A stretch of 64,000 nt of DNA, taken from NCBI RefSeq assembly GCF_900290115.1, contig NZ_LT985751.1, positions 79,289-143,288 on the forward strand, given 5' to 3'. This stretch comes from Alistipes sp. Marseille-P5061 (GTDB taxonomy: Bacteria; Bacteroidota; Bacteroidia; Bacteroidales; Rikenellaceae). Positions 36,546 through 45,263 of the stretch are shown piece after piece. Position numbers and translations under genes: made by a program. The notes below the pieces were generated by a model. The model saw only the letters and a program-made list of their open reading frames with translations. It was not told where the DNA came from and searched no databases. Every line of letters begins with the position of its first letter. Position 1 is the first letter of the stretch.

Positions 36546-36574
36546 CGCGCGGGGCAGCGCCCGATAAAACGCCT

Positions 36575-36610
36575 GCGGGACGACGGAACCTCTCCGCCGT
36601 CCCGCTTTTT
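36575..36610 (+). terminator. Terminator of the sulfatase gene
   Basis: GCGGGACGACGG / CCGCCGTCCCGC with one mismatch (36575-36586 with 36594-36605), then T5. Confidence 0.85.
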
Positions 36611-36986
36611 ATGGGGCCGCCGAGCCTGCTTTTGTGGTTCGTCCGCCGCGCCCGGCTATTTTATGGTTTGTCGACCGGCCCCCGTCTGCCTGCCGGCCCG
36701 CCGCGCCTGTCCACCGCGCCTGCCCGCCGTCGGCCGGCCTCCGCCCGCCTGCCTGTCGTCCGGCCCCGTCCGTTTCTCCACCCTTCCCTCCTGTCCACCG
36801 CCGGCCCCCCCCGCCGTCCTCCCGCCGTCTTTTCGGTCGGTTTCCCTCCTCCGTAGGTCGCCAAACGGACGCCGCAGAGCGCTTTTTCGCAACAAAATCG
36901 TACCTTTGCACCGGGCCCTGCCGCCGGGCCGGTTGCACTCTGCGCACCGGTGCCGCCCCCGAGGCGCCCCTCCAATACCGAAGACC
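36611..36986. other. Pyrimidine-rich spacer with promoter
   Basis: No gene. Low-complexity GCCTGCCCGCC/GCCGGCC-type sequence at 36680-36800, then a -7 element TACCTTTG at 36901-36908, 79 bases before the ATG at 36987. Confidence 0.55.
36901..36908 (+). promoter_or_regulatory. -7 element of the LtaS-like gene
   Basis: TACCTTTG, preceded by an A/T-richer stretch (TTTTTCGCAACAAAATCG). Confidence 0.6.
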
Positions 36987-38942
36987 ATGCAAAAGAGACT
37001 CCTGTTCCCCCTTGCCACCTTCTGCGCCACCACCCTGGTGATGGCGCTCCAGAAACCCGTATTCCTCCTCTACTACGCCTCCGAGGCGGCCCGTTACGGC
37101 TTCGGCGACTGGTGCCGGGTCGTCTGGCACGGCCTCTCGCTCGACATGACCGTGGCGGGCTACGTCACCGCCCTGCCGCTGCTGCTCACGCTCCTCTCGC
37201 TCTGGGTCACCCTCTCCGACCGCACGTGGCGGCGCATCTTCGGCCTCTACTTCTGGGTGGTGGCGCTGGTTGCGGGGGCGGTCTTCGCCGTCGACCTGGC
37301 CCTCTACGAACACTGGGGCTTCCGCCTCGACGGCACGGCGCTGATGTACCTCGACGCCCCGAAGGAGGTGCTGGCCAACGTCGACTGGTGGATGGGCATC
37401 CGCCAGACGCTCTTCTTCGCCGCCTGCACGGCGCTGCTCGTCTGGCTCTACCGCCTGCTGGTGCGGCGGCTCTTCCTCCCGGCGGGACGCATCCCGCTGC
37501 GCGGGGTGTGGAGCCTCGTGCTGCTTCTGCTCGGCGGCTTCGACTTCCTGGCCATCCGCGGAGGGGTCGGCGCCTCGGTGGCCAACGTCTCGAAGGTGGC
37601 CTTCAGCCCCGAGATGTTCCTCAACCAGGCGGCCGTCAACCCGCTCTTCTCCTTCCTCTCGACGCTGGGCGACGACGGCTCCTATGCCGATGCCTACCCC
37701 TTCTTCCCCGAGGAGGAGCGCGCCGCCCGCTTCGAGGAGCTGCGCGGCAACCGCCGTGCGGAGGGTGCTCCCGCCGCCGCGGGCTATGCGTCGGCTTCCG
37801 CTCCGGCCTCTGCGGAGGATGCCGCCCCGACCGGCGCTCCGACCGGCGCTCCGGCCGCTTCCTCCGGCTCCGTCCCGGCCGATGCGGCCGATGCGGTGCT
37901 CCGCACGCAGCGCCCCAACGTGGTGGTCGTGCTGCTCGAGAGCTTCGGCCGTACGGTGATGGATGCCACGTGCGAAGGCGAGCCCGTTATGCCCAACATG
38001 CAGCGGCTCAAGAGCGAGGGGGTCTGGTTCGAGAACTTCTTCGCCAACTCGTTCCGCACCGACCGCGGCGAGGTGGCCGTCCTGAGCGGCTTCCCGGCCC
38101 AGACACTCCTCTCGGTGATGAAGCTCCCGGCCAAGGCCGCGACGCTCCCCTCCATCGCCCGCTCGCTGGGGGAGGAGGGCTACGCCACGAGCTTCACCTA
38201 CGGCGGCGACCTGAACTTCACCAACCAGGCCTCGTACCTCTACGCCACGGGGTGGCAGGAGCTCGTATGGCAGCGTGACCTGCACTTCGACGCCCCCGCC
38301 TCGCACTGGGGCTACGACGATGCGGTGATGTGCGACTACTTCGCGCGGCGGGTCATCGAACTCGATGCCGGGGGGCACCCCTTCCTTGCCGGACTGCTCA
38401 CGCTGAGCAGCCACATCCCCTTCGATGTCCCCTATGCGCGCTTCGACGACAAGGTGCTCAACGCCATGGCCTTCTCCGACGAGTGCGTCGGACGGATGGT
38501 CGAGCGGCTGAAGGCCTCGCCCGCCTGGGAGAACCTGCTGCTGGTGCTGGTGGCCGACCACGGCTACCCCTATCCCGAAGGCATCGCCTACAACATCCCG
38601 CTGCGCCACCGCATCCCGATGCTCTGGCTGGGGGGCGCCGTGGCACGGCCGCGCACGGTCGAGGACTATGGCTCGCAGATGGACTTCGCGGCGACGCTGC
38701 TGGGGAGCATGGGGCTGAGCCACGAGGCGTTCGACTACAGCAAGGACCTCTTCGACACGGTCAACCAGCCGCGGCGCTTCGCCTACTACACCTTCAACGA
38801 GGGCTTCGGCGTGGTCGACGCCTCGGGCGAAGCGGTGTGGGACTGCGCCGCCGACCGCGCCGTCTCGGTCACCTCGCCCGAGCTGCTCGACGTGGGGCGC
38901 ACGCTGCTGCAGACGACCTATGTCGACATCGACCGCCGTTGA
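36987..38942 (+). CDS. LtaS-like membrane sulfatase-fold transferase
   Basis: 651 aa. Five N-terminal helices (about 8-30, 55-75, 83-105, 140-158, 172-190), then a periplasmic alkaline-phosphatase/sulfatase-fold domain from about 308. Visible metal and catalytic residues: Glu318 (VVVLLESFGRT), Thr358 nucleophile (NSFRTDRGEVAVLSGFP), and VLVADHGYPYP in the C-terminal part. This is the LtaS/OpgB-like family that transfers phosphoglycerol or phosphoethanolamine; a Gram-negative would use it on lipid A or periplasmic glycan, which is inference. A 46-residue Ala/Pro/Ser/Thr-rich linker (259-304) joins membrane and catalytic parts and looks like a recent low-complexity expansion. Confidence 0.85.
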   Translation: MQKRLLFPLATFCATTLVMALQKPVFLLYYASEAARYGFGDWCRVVWHGLSLDMTVAGYVTALPLLLTLLSLWVTLSDRTWRRIFGLYFWVVALVAGAVFAVDLALYEHWGFRLDGTALMYLDAPKEVLANVDWWMGIRQTLFFAACTALLVWLYRLLVRRLFLPAGRIPLRGVWSLVLLLLGGFDFLAIRGGVGASVANVSKVAFSPEMFLNQAAVNPLFSFLSTLGDDGSYADAYPFFPEEERAARFEELRGNRRAEGAPAAAGYASASAPASAEDAAPTGAPTGAPAASSGSVPADAADAVLRTQRPNVVVVLLESFGRTVMDATCEGEPVMPNMQRLKSEGVWFENFFANSFRTDRGEVAVLSGFPAQTLLSVMKLPAKAATLPSIARSLGEEGYATSFTYGGDLNFTNQASYLYATGWQELVWQRDLHFDAPASHWGYDDAVMCDYFARRVIELDAGGHPFLAGLLTLSSHIPFDVPYARFDDKVLNAMAFSDECVGRMVERLKASPAWENLLLVLVADHGYPYPEGIAYNIPLRHRIPMLWLGGAVARPRTVEDYGSQMDFAATLLGSMGLSHEAFDYSKDLFDTVNQPRRFAYYTFNEGFGVVDASGEAVWDCAADRAVSVTSPELLDVGRTLLQTTYVDIDRR

Positions 38943-39016
38943 GGCCGGCGGCCCGGTGGGGTGAGGCGGCCCGAAAATACCTGAAAATGGGGATTGCACA
39001 TTCCCGCCGCAACGGC

Positions 39017-39024
39017 TATCTTTG
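39017..39024 (+). promoter_or_regulatory. -7 element of the hemerythrin/LuxR operon
   Basis: TATCTTTG. The leader to the ATG at 39220 is about 190 bases and contains three copies of GGCTGCGGAAG (about 39060, 39094 and 39149), two of them extended to GCTGCGGAAGAGCC. Confidence 0.6.
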
Positions 39025-39219
39025 GACGGTTCAAACAGGCCGCCCCGCCCGACGCGCAAGGCTGCGGAAGAGCCCGCCCGGCGCTTCGGCCCGGCTGCGG
39101 AAGGTTCCCGGTTCCGAGTGCGCTCCGGCGACGGCATCCCGGTTCCCGGCTGCGGAAGAGCCTACCCGGCAAAACACTCAGGGCCTCCGGCTCCGAGGCG
39201 GCTGCAAAACGATGAAACC

Positions 39220-39912
39220 ATGTACAGAATAGGAAAATACGACGTCGACGACCGCATGTGCGACCTGGTGTGCGACAACTACCCCGTGCTGCTGGTCATG
39301 AGCCGCTTCGGCATCTCCCTCGGATTCGGCGACGCTACCATCGGCGAGGTGTGCCGCGCGGCGGGGGTCGATGCGGCCACCTTCCTGGCCGTGGTCAACA
39401 TGCTGACGGCCGGCGAGGCGATGCCCGCCGACGACCCCTCGGGCCTCTCGGTCGAGGCGCTGCTGGGCTACCTTCACAATTCGCACGGATACTTCCTCGA
39501 CTTCCGCCTGCCGGCCATCCGCCGCAAGCTCATCGAGGCCATCGACTGCAGCAGCGACGTGGCGCTGGTCGTCATCCGCTTCTTCGACGCCTACGTGGCC
39601 GAGGTGCAGAAGCACATGGCCTACGAGGAGGGGCGCGTCTTCCCCTACGTGCGGGCGCTGCTCACCGGCACCCGTCCGGATGACTACTCCATCGACGTCT
39701 TCAGCCGCCACCACGACCAGGTGGAGTCGAAGCTCTCGGAGCTCAAGCGGATTCTGATTCGCTACTACCCGGCGCAGGGGACCAACGAGCTCAACAGCGT
39801 CCTCTTCGACCTCTTCACCTGCGAGCAGGACCTCGCCTCGCACAACGCCGTCGAGGACAGGCTCCTCACCCCGGCCATCCGCCGCCTCGAGCAGAAAGGG
39901 GGTCCGCAATGA
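39220..39912 (+). CDS. Hemerythrin-domain protein of RIC/ScdA type
   Basis: 230 aa. N-terminal ScdA-like region (VCDNYPVLLVMSRFGISLGF; IGEVCRAAGVDAATFLAVVN) followed by a hemerythrin four-helix bundle with di-iron ligands: LHNSHGYFLDF, KHMAYEEGRVFPYV, SRHHDQVESK and ASHNAVEDRLLTP. Members repair iron-sulfur clusters or respond to nitric oxide and oxygen stress. Overlaps the following LuxR-type regulator by ATGA, so the two are translationally coupled. Confidence 0.88.
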   Translation: MYRIGKYDVDDRMCDLVCDNYPVLLVMSRFGISLGFGDATIGEVCRAAGVDAATFLAVVNMLTAGEAMPADDPSGLSVEALLGYLHNSHGYFLDFRLPAIRRKLIEAIDCSSDVALVVIRFFDAYVAEVQKHMAYEEGRVFPYVRALLTGTRPDDYSIDVFSRHHDQVESKLSELKRILIRYYPAQGTNELNSVLFDLFTCEQDLASHNAVEDRLLTPAIRRLEQKGGPQ

Positions 39913-40517
39913 GCAAGGCGCTGAAATTTGCCGTCGCCGAGCCCTCGGCCATCATCCGCTGCGGGCTGCTGGCGCTGCTGCGCGAGATGCCGGGCGTCAA
40001 CCTCGACATCCTTGAAATCGGCGACATGTCGCGTCTTGCGATGCTCCTCACGCGCCACCGCCCCGACGTGCTGGTGGTCAACCCCGCCTCGCTGGGGCTC
40101 ATCACCCCGCAGCAGTTGCGCGACGAGTCGGGCTGCGAACGGATGCGCTGCGTGGCGCTGCAGCTGGCCGTGACCGACTCGTCGGTGCTGCAGGCCTACG
40201 ACGAGACCCTCTCGCTCTACGACTCGGAGGAGCAGCTGCGCGCCAAAATCCTGTGGCTCGAGGGGTCGCGCGGCACCGAGCCGCGGCAGGAGCCCCTCTC
40301 GGCCCGCGAGCGCGAGATTGTCATCTGCATCGTCAAGGGGATGACCAGCAAGCAGATTGCCGACCACCTCTGCATCTCGACCCACACGGTCATCACCCAC
40401 CGGCGCAACATCGTCGCCAAGCTGCAGATTCACTCGCCGGCCGGGCTGACCATCTACGCCATCGTCAACAAGCTGGTCGAGCTCTCCGACGTGAAGGAGA
40501 GCATCGGCGAGCTCTGA
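39909..40517 (+). CDS. LuxR-type regulator with degenerate receiver
   Basis: 202 aa. The N-terminal about 120 residues have receiver-like organisation, but the strand that should end in the phosphoacceptor Asp reads DVLVVNPASLG, with Asn58 in that place; it probably does not work by phosphorylation. C-terminal LuxR/GerE helix-turn-helix (about 130-190): LSAREREIVICIVKGMTSKQ and HLCISTHTVITHRRNIVAKL. Coupled to the hemerythrin gene, so it may regulate a nitrosative or redox response. Confidence 0.88.
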   Translation: MSKALKFAVAEPSAIIRCGLLALLREMPGVNLDILEIGDMSRLAMLLTRHRPDVLVVNPASLGLITPQQLRDESGCERMRCVALQLAVTDSSVLQAYDETLSLYDSEEQLRAKILWLEGSRGTEPRQEPLSAREREIVICIVKGMTSKQIADHLCISTHTVITHRRNIVAKLQIHSPAGLTIYAIVNKLVELSDVKESIGEL

Positions 40518-40546
40518 AGGGTACGAAAAGACAAACATCAAACAAT

Positions 40547-41464
40547 ATGGCACAGGAACCTCATCATCACCATCATCATCCGCTCCCGGCCGACGCCTCG
40601 TCTCTCAACCGGGCCTTCGTGCTGGGCATTGCGCTCAACCTGCTCTTCGTCATCGTCGAGTTCGTCGTCGGCCTCTGCTACGGCTCGATGGGTCTGCTCT
40701 CCGATGCGGGCCACAACCTGAGCGACGTGGCCGGCCTGCTGCTGGCGATGCTCGCCTTCCGGCTGTCGCAGAGCCCCGCCACGTCGCGCTACACCTACGG
40801 CTACAAGAAGAGCACGGTGCTCATCTCGTTGCTCAACTCGCTCATCCTGCTCATCGCCGTCGGGGTGATTGTGGCCGAGAGCATCGGCCGCATGCTCCAT
40901 CCCGAGGCGGTCACGGGGGATGCCATCGCCTGGACGGCCGGCGTCGGGGTCCTGGTCAACGGCTTCACGGCGTGGCTCTTCATGCGCGGCAAGGGGCGCG
41001 ACCTCAACGTCCGCGGCGCCTTCCTCCACATGGCGGCCGACGCCCTCGTCTCGGTAGGGGTGCTGCTCTCGGGCGTCATCATCTCGTGGACGGGGTGGAG
41101 GCTCATCGACCCGATTGTGGGTCTTGCCGTGGCGGCGGTCATCGTCGGCTCCGTCTGGTCGCTGCTGCGCGACAGCCTGCGCCTCTCGCTCGACGGCGTG
41201 CCCGAGGGCATCCGCCTCGAGGAGGTCGAGCGCACCATCGCCTCGGTCGAGGGGGTGCGGGGCGTGCACCACATCCACATCTGGGCCATCAGCACCACGG
41301 AGAATGCCCTTACGGCCCACGTCGTGCTGGAGCCCGAAGCCGAGGCCCGCATGGAGCAGGTCAAGCATCAGGTCAAGGAGCGGCTGCACGAGGCGGGCAT
41401 CGGCCACGCCACGCTCGAATTCGAGACGGCGGGCGAGCACTGCTGCGAACCGCATGACCTCTGA
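40547..41464 (+). CDS. Cation diffusion facilitator exporter
   Basis: 305 aa, six helices. A natural hexahistidine is at residues 6-11 (MAQEPHHHHHHPLPAD). Metal-site motifs: SDAGHNLSDVAG in helix 2 and HMAADALVSVG in helix 5. The cytoplasmic domain has VRGVHHIHIWAIS. CzcD/ZitB-like, so Zn2+ (perhaps Co2+/Cd2+) export is likely. The C-terminus HCCEPHDL could bind metal. The same last 24 bases including TGA are repeated 40 bases downstream. Thirty bases after the LuxR-type gene, with an A/C-rich leader. Confidence 0.92.
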   Translation: MAQEPHHHHHHPLPADASSLNRAFVLGIALNLLFVIVEFVVGLCYGSMGLLSDAGHNLSDVAGLLLAMLAFRLSQSPATSRYTYGYKKSTVLISLLNSLILLIAVGVIVAESIGRMLHPEAVTGDAIAWTAGVGVLVNGFTAWLFMRGKGRDLNVRGAFLHMAADALVSVGVLLSGVIISWTGWRLIDPIVGLAVAAVIVGSVWSLLRDSLRLSLDGVPEGIRLEEVERTIASVEGVRGVHHIHIWAISTTENALTAHVVLEPEAEARMEQVKHQVKERLHEAGIGHATLEFETAGEHCCEPHDL

Positions 41465-41517
41465 GCCGCCGGGGAAACGCTGCTGCGAGCCGCACGACCT
41501 CTGAGGTGCCGGGAAAC
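41441..41517. repeat. Duplicated gene end of the CDF exporter
   Basis: A 40-bp tandem duplication. The 24-base end of the gene (41441-41464, coding CCEPHDL-stop) recurs at 41481-41504 with two changes, each followed by a GCCGGGGAAAC-like tail. The end CGCACGACCTCTGA occurs a third time at 41645-41658. Confidence 0.85.
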
Positions 41518-42011
41518 TTCTGAACGGTTGAACGGTCCTTCTCGGCCCCCTTGGCGGCCGGCGCTAGCCGGGGCCGCCGGGTGACCTTCGACTCGTCTCT
41601 GCCGCGCGATTTTGGGACCGCCGAGCACCATCTTTCAGCCGCCGCGCACGACCTCTGAACCTCCGCGGCCGTGCAAACATGCAAAAAGCGCCCCGCATCC
41701 TCCGATTCAAGGATGCGGGGCGCTTTGTTTGTTTGTTTGTCTGTTTGTCCGGGGCTTTGGCGGCGCCTCTTTCGGCGCCTCTCGGGGTTTTCGGGCCTCC
41801 GGGGCCTCTCCGGACCTTTTTCTCCTTTTTATCCCGCCGGCCGTTGTGCCGCTTTGCTCTGCCCGGTCGTCATTCGGGCCTCGTCCGGCCGTTGTGTCGT
41901 TGCCTTGTCCGGCCATCGTTCGGTCGTCATTCGAGTCTTCTCAGGGCCTCTTCCTTCCTCTTTCCAGCCCCTTCCTTTTCCGGTCCCTCCCCGGTCGGCA
42001 GGCCGCGCCGC
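41518..42011. other. Spacer between CDF gene and yidD
   Basis: No gene. Contains the bidirectional terminator at 41685-41726, a TTTG/TTGT tetranucleotide run at about 41722-41748, and a diverged duplication (CCGGCCGTTGTG and GGTCGTCATTCG each twice, 41840-41937). Confidence 0.6.
41685..41726. terminator. Strong bidirectional terminator
   Basis: 17-bp perfect stem AAAGCGCCCCGCATCCT / AGGATGCGGGGCGCTTT with an 8-base loop, between the CDF gene (+) and yidD (-). Confidence 0.9.
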
Positions 42012-42278
42012 TCAGGGGACGGGGTCGTAGCCGCTGCCGCCCCACGGGTGGCACCGTGCAAGGCGCCGCAGCGTCAGCCAGCTCCCCTTCAGCGGGCCGT
42101 ACTTGCGCAGCGCCTCGACGGCATACTGCGAGCAGGTGGGCGTAAAGCGGCACGAGGGGGGCGTGAAGGGGGAGATGCAGTAGCGGTAGAACTGCACCAG
42201 CACCAGCAGCGGAAAGGCGGCGACGCGCTTAAAGCCGTTCCGCAACGTTTTCCAGAATCCGGCGGACGGCATGGGCAA
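42012..42278 (-). CDS. yidD: YidD, membrane insertion efficiency factor
   Basis: 88 aa. Family signature [20 protein letters not shown] and [20 protein letters not shown], then [13 protein letters not shown] at the C-terminus. Helps YidC insert membrane proteins. The best start overlaps the rnpA end by 50 bases; the overlap and order rnpA-yidD are typical. Last gene of the long minus-strand run. Confidence 0.93.
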   Translation of the reverse strand: MPMPSAGFWKTLRNGFKRVAAFPLLVLVQFYRYCISPFTPPSCRFTPTCSQYAVEALRKYGPLKGSWLTLRRLARCHPWGGSGYDPVP

Positions 42279-42606
42279 TGGTCTTGTAGGGGAGCACCTC
42301 CTTCGAGGAGTAAATCAGCGCCAAATCGACGTTCGACTGCCCGCAGTGGTTCGTGAGCAGCTGCTTCTGCAGGCGGTAGGCCTCCTTCGTGCGGCGGCGC
42401 AGCAGGTTGCGGCGGTTGGCCCGCTTGTGGAACTTCTTGGGGACCGAGAAGAGCACCTCGACCGAGGCCTCGACGTCGGGTTCGGCGTAGCAGACGTAGC
42501 GGAACGGAAAGACGAAGCCCCCCTCGCCGTGCTGAAACAGCCGCCGCACGGCTCCGAGCGAACGGAGCCGCTCCGACGGTCGAAGGGCGTGGGGATGCTG
42601 CATCAT
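42229..42606 (-). CDS. rnpA: Ribonuclease P protein component
   Basis: 125 aa, basic. Signature [18 protein letters not shown] and the N-terminal [14 protein letters not shown]. Protein subunit of RNase P, which matures tRNA 5' ends. Lies between hemD and yidD, with yidD overlapping its 3' end. Confidence 0.94.
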   Translation of the reverse strand: MMQHPHALRPSERLRSLGAVRRLFQHGEGGFVFPFRYVCYAEPDVEASVEVLFSVPKKFHKRANRRNLLRRRTKEAYRLQKQLLTNHCGQSNVDLALIYSSKEVLPYKTIAHAVRRILENVAERL

Positions 42607-42633
42607 GGTCGTGCCTCCTGTTTGTGCGCGGTG

Positions 42634-43503
42634 CTACTTGGCGCTCTCCGTACGGCGGACGCGGCTCTTCTTGGCGAGCTTGTGCTGCTGGCTGCGGATG
42701 AACTCCTCCTTGCGGGTGTCGGTGGTCAGCGCCACGGGCTGGGGCTCCTTGCCGGCAGCCACCTTCGTCAGGAAGATGTCCACGGCCTTGGCCATCGAGG
42801 GGGCCTCGGGCGTGGGGGCGTTGGCCAGCACGGTCAGACCCGCATCGAGCGCCGCACGCAGCGTACCCTCGCCGAAGACGGCGATGGCGGGCAGCCCCTC
42901 GGTGCCGAAGTGCTCGACGAGCGCCTTGACGTCCGACGGCGAGTAGAGGGCCAGCAGCCCGTACTCCTTCAGGTCGAGGTCGTTCAGGTCCGAGGCCACC
43001 GTGCGGGCCAGAATCACCGGGTGGAACGAGAGCTTGAACTTGGCCAGCGTCTCGGGCAGCTCGGATTTGTGGGGCTCGCTCAGCGTGAGCAGGAACTTCT
43101 CCTCCTTATGCTTGACAATCAGTTCGATGAGCGACGTAAAGGAGCCGTCGCCGAACGAGATTTTCCGTTTGCGGTAGACGATGTACTTCTGCAGGTAGAG
43201 CGCCACGGCTTCCGTCTGGCAGATGTACTTCATGGTTTCGGGCACGGTGATGCGGGCCTCCTCGCAGATGTGGAAGAAGCTGTCGATGGTGGTGCGCGAG
43301 GTGAAGATGACGGCCGTATGGTCGAGAATCTCGACCCGCTGTCCGCGGAACTCCTTCAGCGAGACGCCTACGACGCGGATGAAGGGGTTGTATTCGATAG
43401 CAACGTTGTGCTTCCGGGAGAGTTCGTAGAAGGGGGACTTTTCGATAATCGCAGGACGGGGCTGCGACACTAAGACTTTGCTAACTTTCAATGCTCTAAC
43501 CAT
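42634..43503 (-). CDS. hemD: Uroporphyrinogen-III synthase family protein
   Basis: 289 aa. HemD-like two-domain fold with the N-terminal VLVSQPRPAIIEKSPFYEL, TAVIFTSRTTIDSFFHICEE, and LLALYSPSDVKALVEHFG plus PAIAVFGEGTLRAALDAGL in the second half. Residue identities are low in this family, so activity is inferred from fold and its usual Bacteroidota place next to DUF4271 and rnpA. The C-terminal 40 residues are a basic extension. A -7 element lies inside the upstream gene's 3' end. Confidence 0.82.
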   Translation of the reverse strand: MVRALKVSKVLVSQPRPAIIEKSPFYELSRKHNVAIEYNPFIRVVGVSLKEFRGQRVEILDHTAVIFTSRTTIDSFFHICEEARITVPETMKYICQTEAVALYLQKYIVYRKRKISFGDGSFTSLIELIVKHKEEKFLLTLSEPHKSELPETLAKFKLSFHPVILARTVASDLNDLDLKEYGLLALYSPSDVKALVEHFGTEGLPAIAVFGEGTLRAALDAGLTVLANAPTPEAPSMAKAVDIFLTKVAAGKEPQPVALTTDTRKEEFIRSQQHKLAKKSRVRRTESAK

Positions 43504-43520
43504 TTTTATGGTTGGGCGCC

Positions 43521-45263
43521 CTATCTCACGACGAGCAGCCACAACAGAGTGACGGGAAAGATTTCCACGGCGCAAAGGTACAAAATCCAAAGCAAAATCG
43601 AAACTTTTTTGCTGATAAAGAGCGCAAAAGTCTCCCTGAGGTACAGGAGGAACGTTATGAGCCACCCGGCCGTGAGCAGCCCCGCCCAGATGGTGTCGCT
43701 GCCGAGCGGACTGAGGGCGAAGAGGAGGATGACGGGGGCCAGGATGATGGCTCCCAGCGCGGCGTAGCCCCGTTTGATGCGGATGAGCTGCGTGGTGAAT
43801 CCCGAGGTGAGGGTCACCCCGCCCACGGCGCGCAGCAGCAGGATGCCGTAGAGGTAGACGAGCAGGAAGAGGAGCCCGACACCCAGCGCCAGCAGCAGCG
43901 AGAGGGTGCTGCCGTTGCCCATGCTGAGCAGCTCCTGCGCGATGTCGGGACGGTCGCAGAGGCGCACGGCCGTGACCCCCGCCAGCAGGAATCCCAGTGC
44001 GAGGGCGATGTTCAGGAAGCGGGTGAATCCGGCGTTGCCCGACTCGTCGGAGGTGCGCTCCGAGTCGCGCCGCTCGAAGGCGACGCGGCCGACCAGGGCG
44101 CGCATGTCGCCGGGGTTGCGGTAGAGCAGCAGTCCGAAGAGGAGGGTCAGCAGCAGCACTAGCCCCTGGAAGGGGAGTTCGTCGGTGAGGCGCGGCTGCT
44201 GCTGTGCTGCGGGGCGCGGTGCGGCGAGCAGCGACTGCTGCCCGAAGAACTCCCCGGCGCCGACCGTGCGGTAGCCCTCGAGCGGGGTGCCGTCGGGCAG
44301 GTAGTGCAGCGTGGTGGCGTGCGCATAGAGCGAGTCGCCCGGCATGAAGGCGCCCAGCGGGCTCTCCCAGAGCGTGTCGGCGCCGGCAAGGCTGCCTGTA
44401 AGCGAATCGGCCTCCATGCGGAGCGAGTCGGGCATCGCTGCGGCGAGCGAATCGGGCAGCTGCGCGGCCGCCTCGGTCTGCGTTTCGGCCCGCATCCCGG
44501 CAGCGGCAGGCGATGCGGAGCCCACGGCGGCAGAGTGCCGCGCGTCGGCGGTGTGTTGTGTGGCGGTGTATCCGGCGTCGTTGTGCCGTGCGTCGGCGGC
44601 GCTTTCGGCTTGCTGAGACCCGGTTGTGTGCTGAGCTGCTGCGGAGCCGCTCTTCTGTTGTGTCCCGGCCGTCCGTTCGGTCTGCTTCCGGGCGGTGTCG
44701 GTTGCAGCGGCGTGCCCGCTCTGCTGCCCGGTGGCAGTCTCTTTGCTCCCGGCGTGCTCCGCCCGCGACCCGGCGGCGTGTTGCTGCCCGGCCGAACGTT
44801 GTGTGGCGTGTTGTCCGGCGGTATGTTGCGCCTCGTCGGCGTGTCGGGCTCCGGCTCCGGCTGTTTCGGAGGCGTGCCCCTGCCGCTCCGTCGTTCCGCT
44901 CCGGTGTGCGGCGGTTGCGTCGTTCGTCCGGTGCGTTTGGACCGTTGCGGCTCCGGCTGTGTGCGGCTGCGTTCCGGCCTCCCCGCTGCCCGCTTCGCTC
45001 CGGCCGGCCGCCTGCCGCTGCGTGTGCAGCGAATCGGCCGCCTCACGGTACGCTACGACCTCATCCCCGTACCAGAGAGCGGCTGCCTCCTGTACGGTCC
45101 CCTCCTGTACGGCTGTCCCCTGCGCGGCCCCCATCTGCACGTCCGTTCCCGGCACGGCGGCTTCCGCCTGCAGGGCGGCACCCTGCACGGAGGCCCCTTC
45201 CGAGGCGGAGCGGCCCGTTCCGCCGGCCGGAACGGGATGAAGGGTCATCGTGAGGCTTTTCAT
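43521..45263 (-). CDS. DUF4271 membrane protein with giant low-complexity N-terminus
   Basis: 580 aa. The C-terminal about 215 residues are the DUF4271 domain with six helices (FQGLVLLLTLLFGLLLYRN; IRIKRGYAALGAIILAPVIL; FFISKKVSILLWILYL-type end). Residues about 1-275 are of very low complexity, rich in Ala, His, Gln, Thr, Ser and Gly (for example ADEAQHTAGQHATQRSAGQQ), with no cleavable signal peptide. Such an extension is unusual for the family. Start overlaps the histidine kinase stop (ATGA). DUF4271 function is unknown. Confidence 0.8.
   Translation of the reverse strand: MKSLTMTLHPVPAGGTGRSASEGASVQGAALQAEAAVPGTDVQMGAAQGTAVQEGTVQEAAALWYGDEVVAYREAADSLHTQRQAAGRSEAGSGEAGTQPHTAGAATVQTHRTNDATAAHRSGTTERQGHASETAGAGARHADEAQHTAGQHATQRSAGQQHAAGSRAEHAGSKETATGQQSGHAAATDTARKQTERTAGTQQKSGSAAAQHTTGSQQAESAADARHNDAGYTATQHTADARHSAAVGSASPAAAGMRAETQTEAAAQLPDSLAAAMPDSLRMEADSLTGSLAGADTLWESPLGAFMPGDSLYAHATTLHYLPDGTPLEGYRTVGAGEFFGQQSLLAAPRPAAQQQPRLTDELPFQGLVLLLTLLFGLLLYRNPGDMRALVGRVAFERRDSERTSDESGNAGFTRFLNIALALGFLLAGVTAVRLCDRPDIAQELLSMGNGSTLSLLLALGVGLLFLLVYLYGILLLRAVGGVTLTSGFTTQLIRIKRGYAALGAIILAPVILLFALSPLGSDTIWAGLLTAGWLITFLLYLRETFALFISKKVSILLWILYLCAVEIFPVTLLWLLVVR
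43573..43580 (-). promoter_or_regulatory. Internal -7 element before hemD
   Basis: Minus-strand TACCTTTG within the last codons of the DUF4271 gene, 70 bases before the hemD ATG; suggests separate transcription of hemD-rnpA-yidD. Confidence 0.55.
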
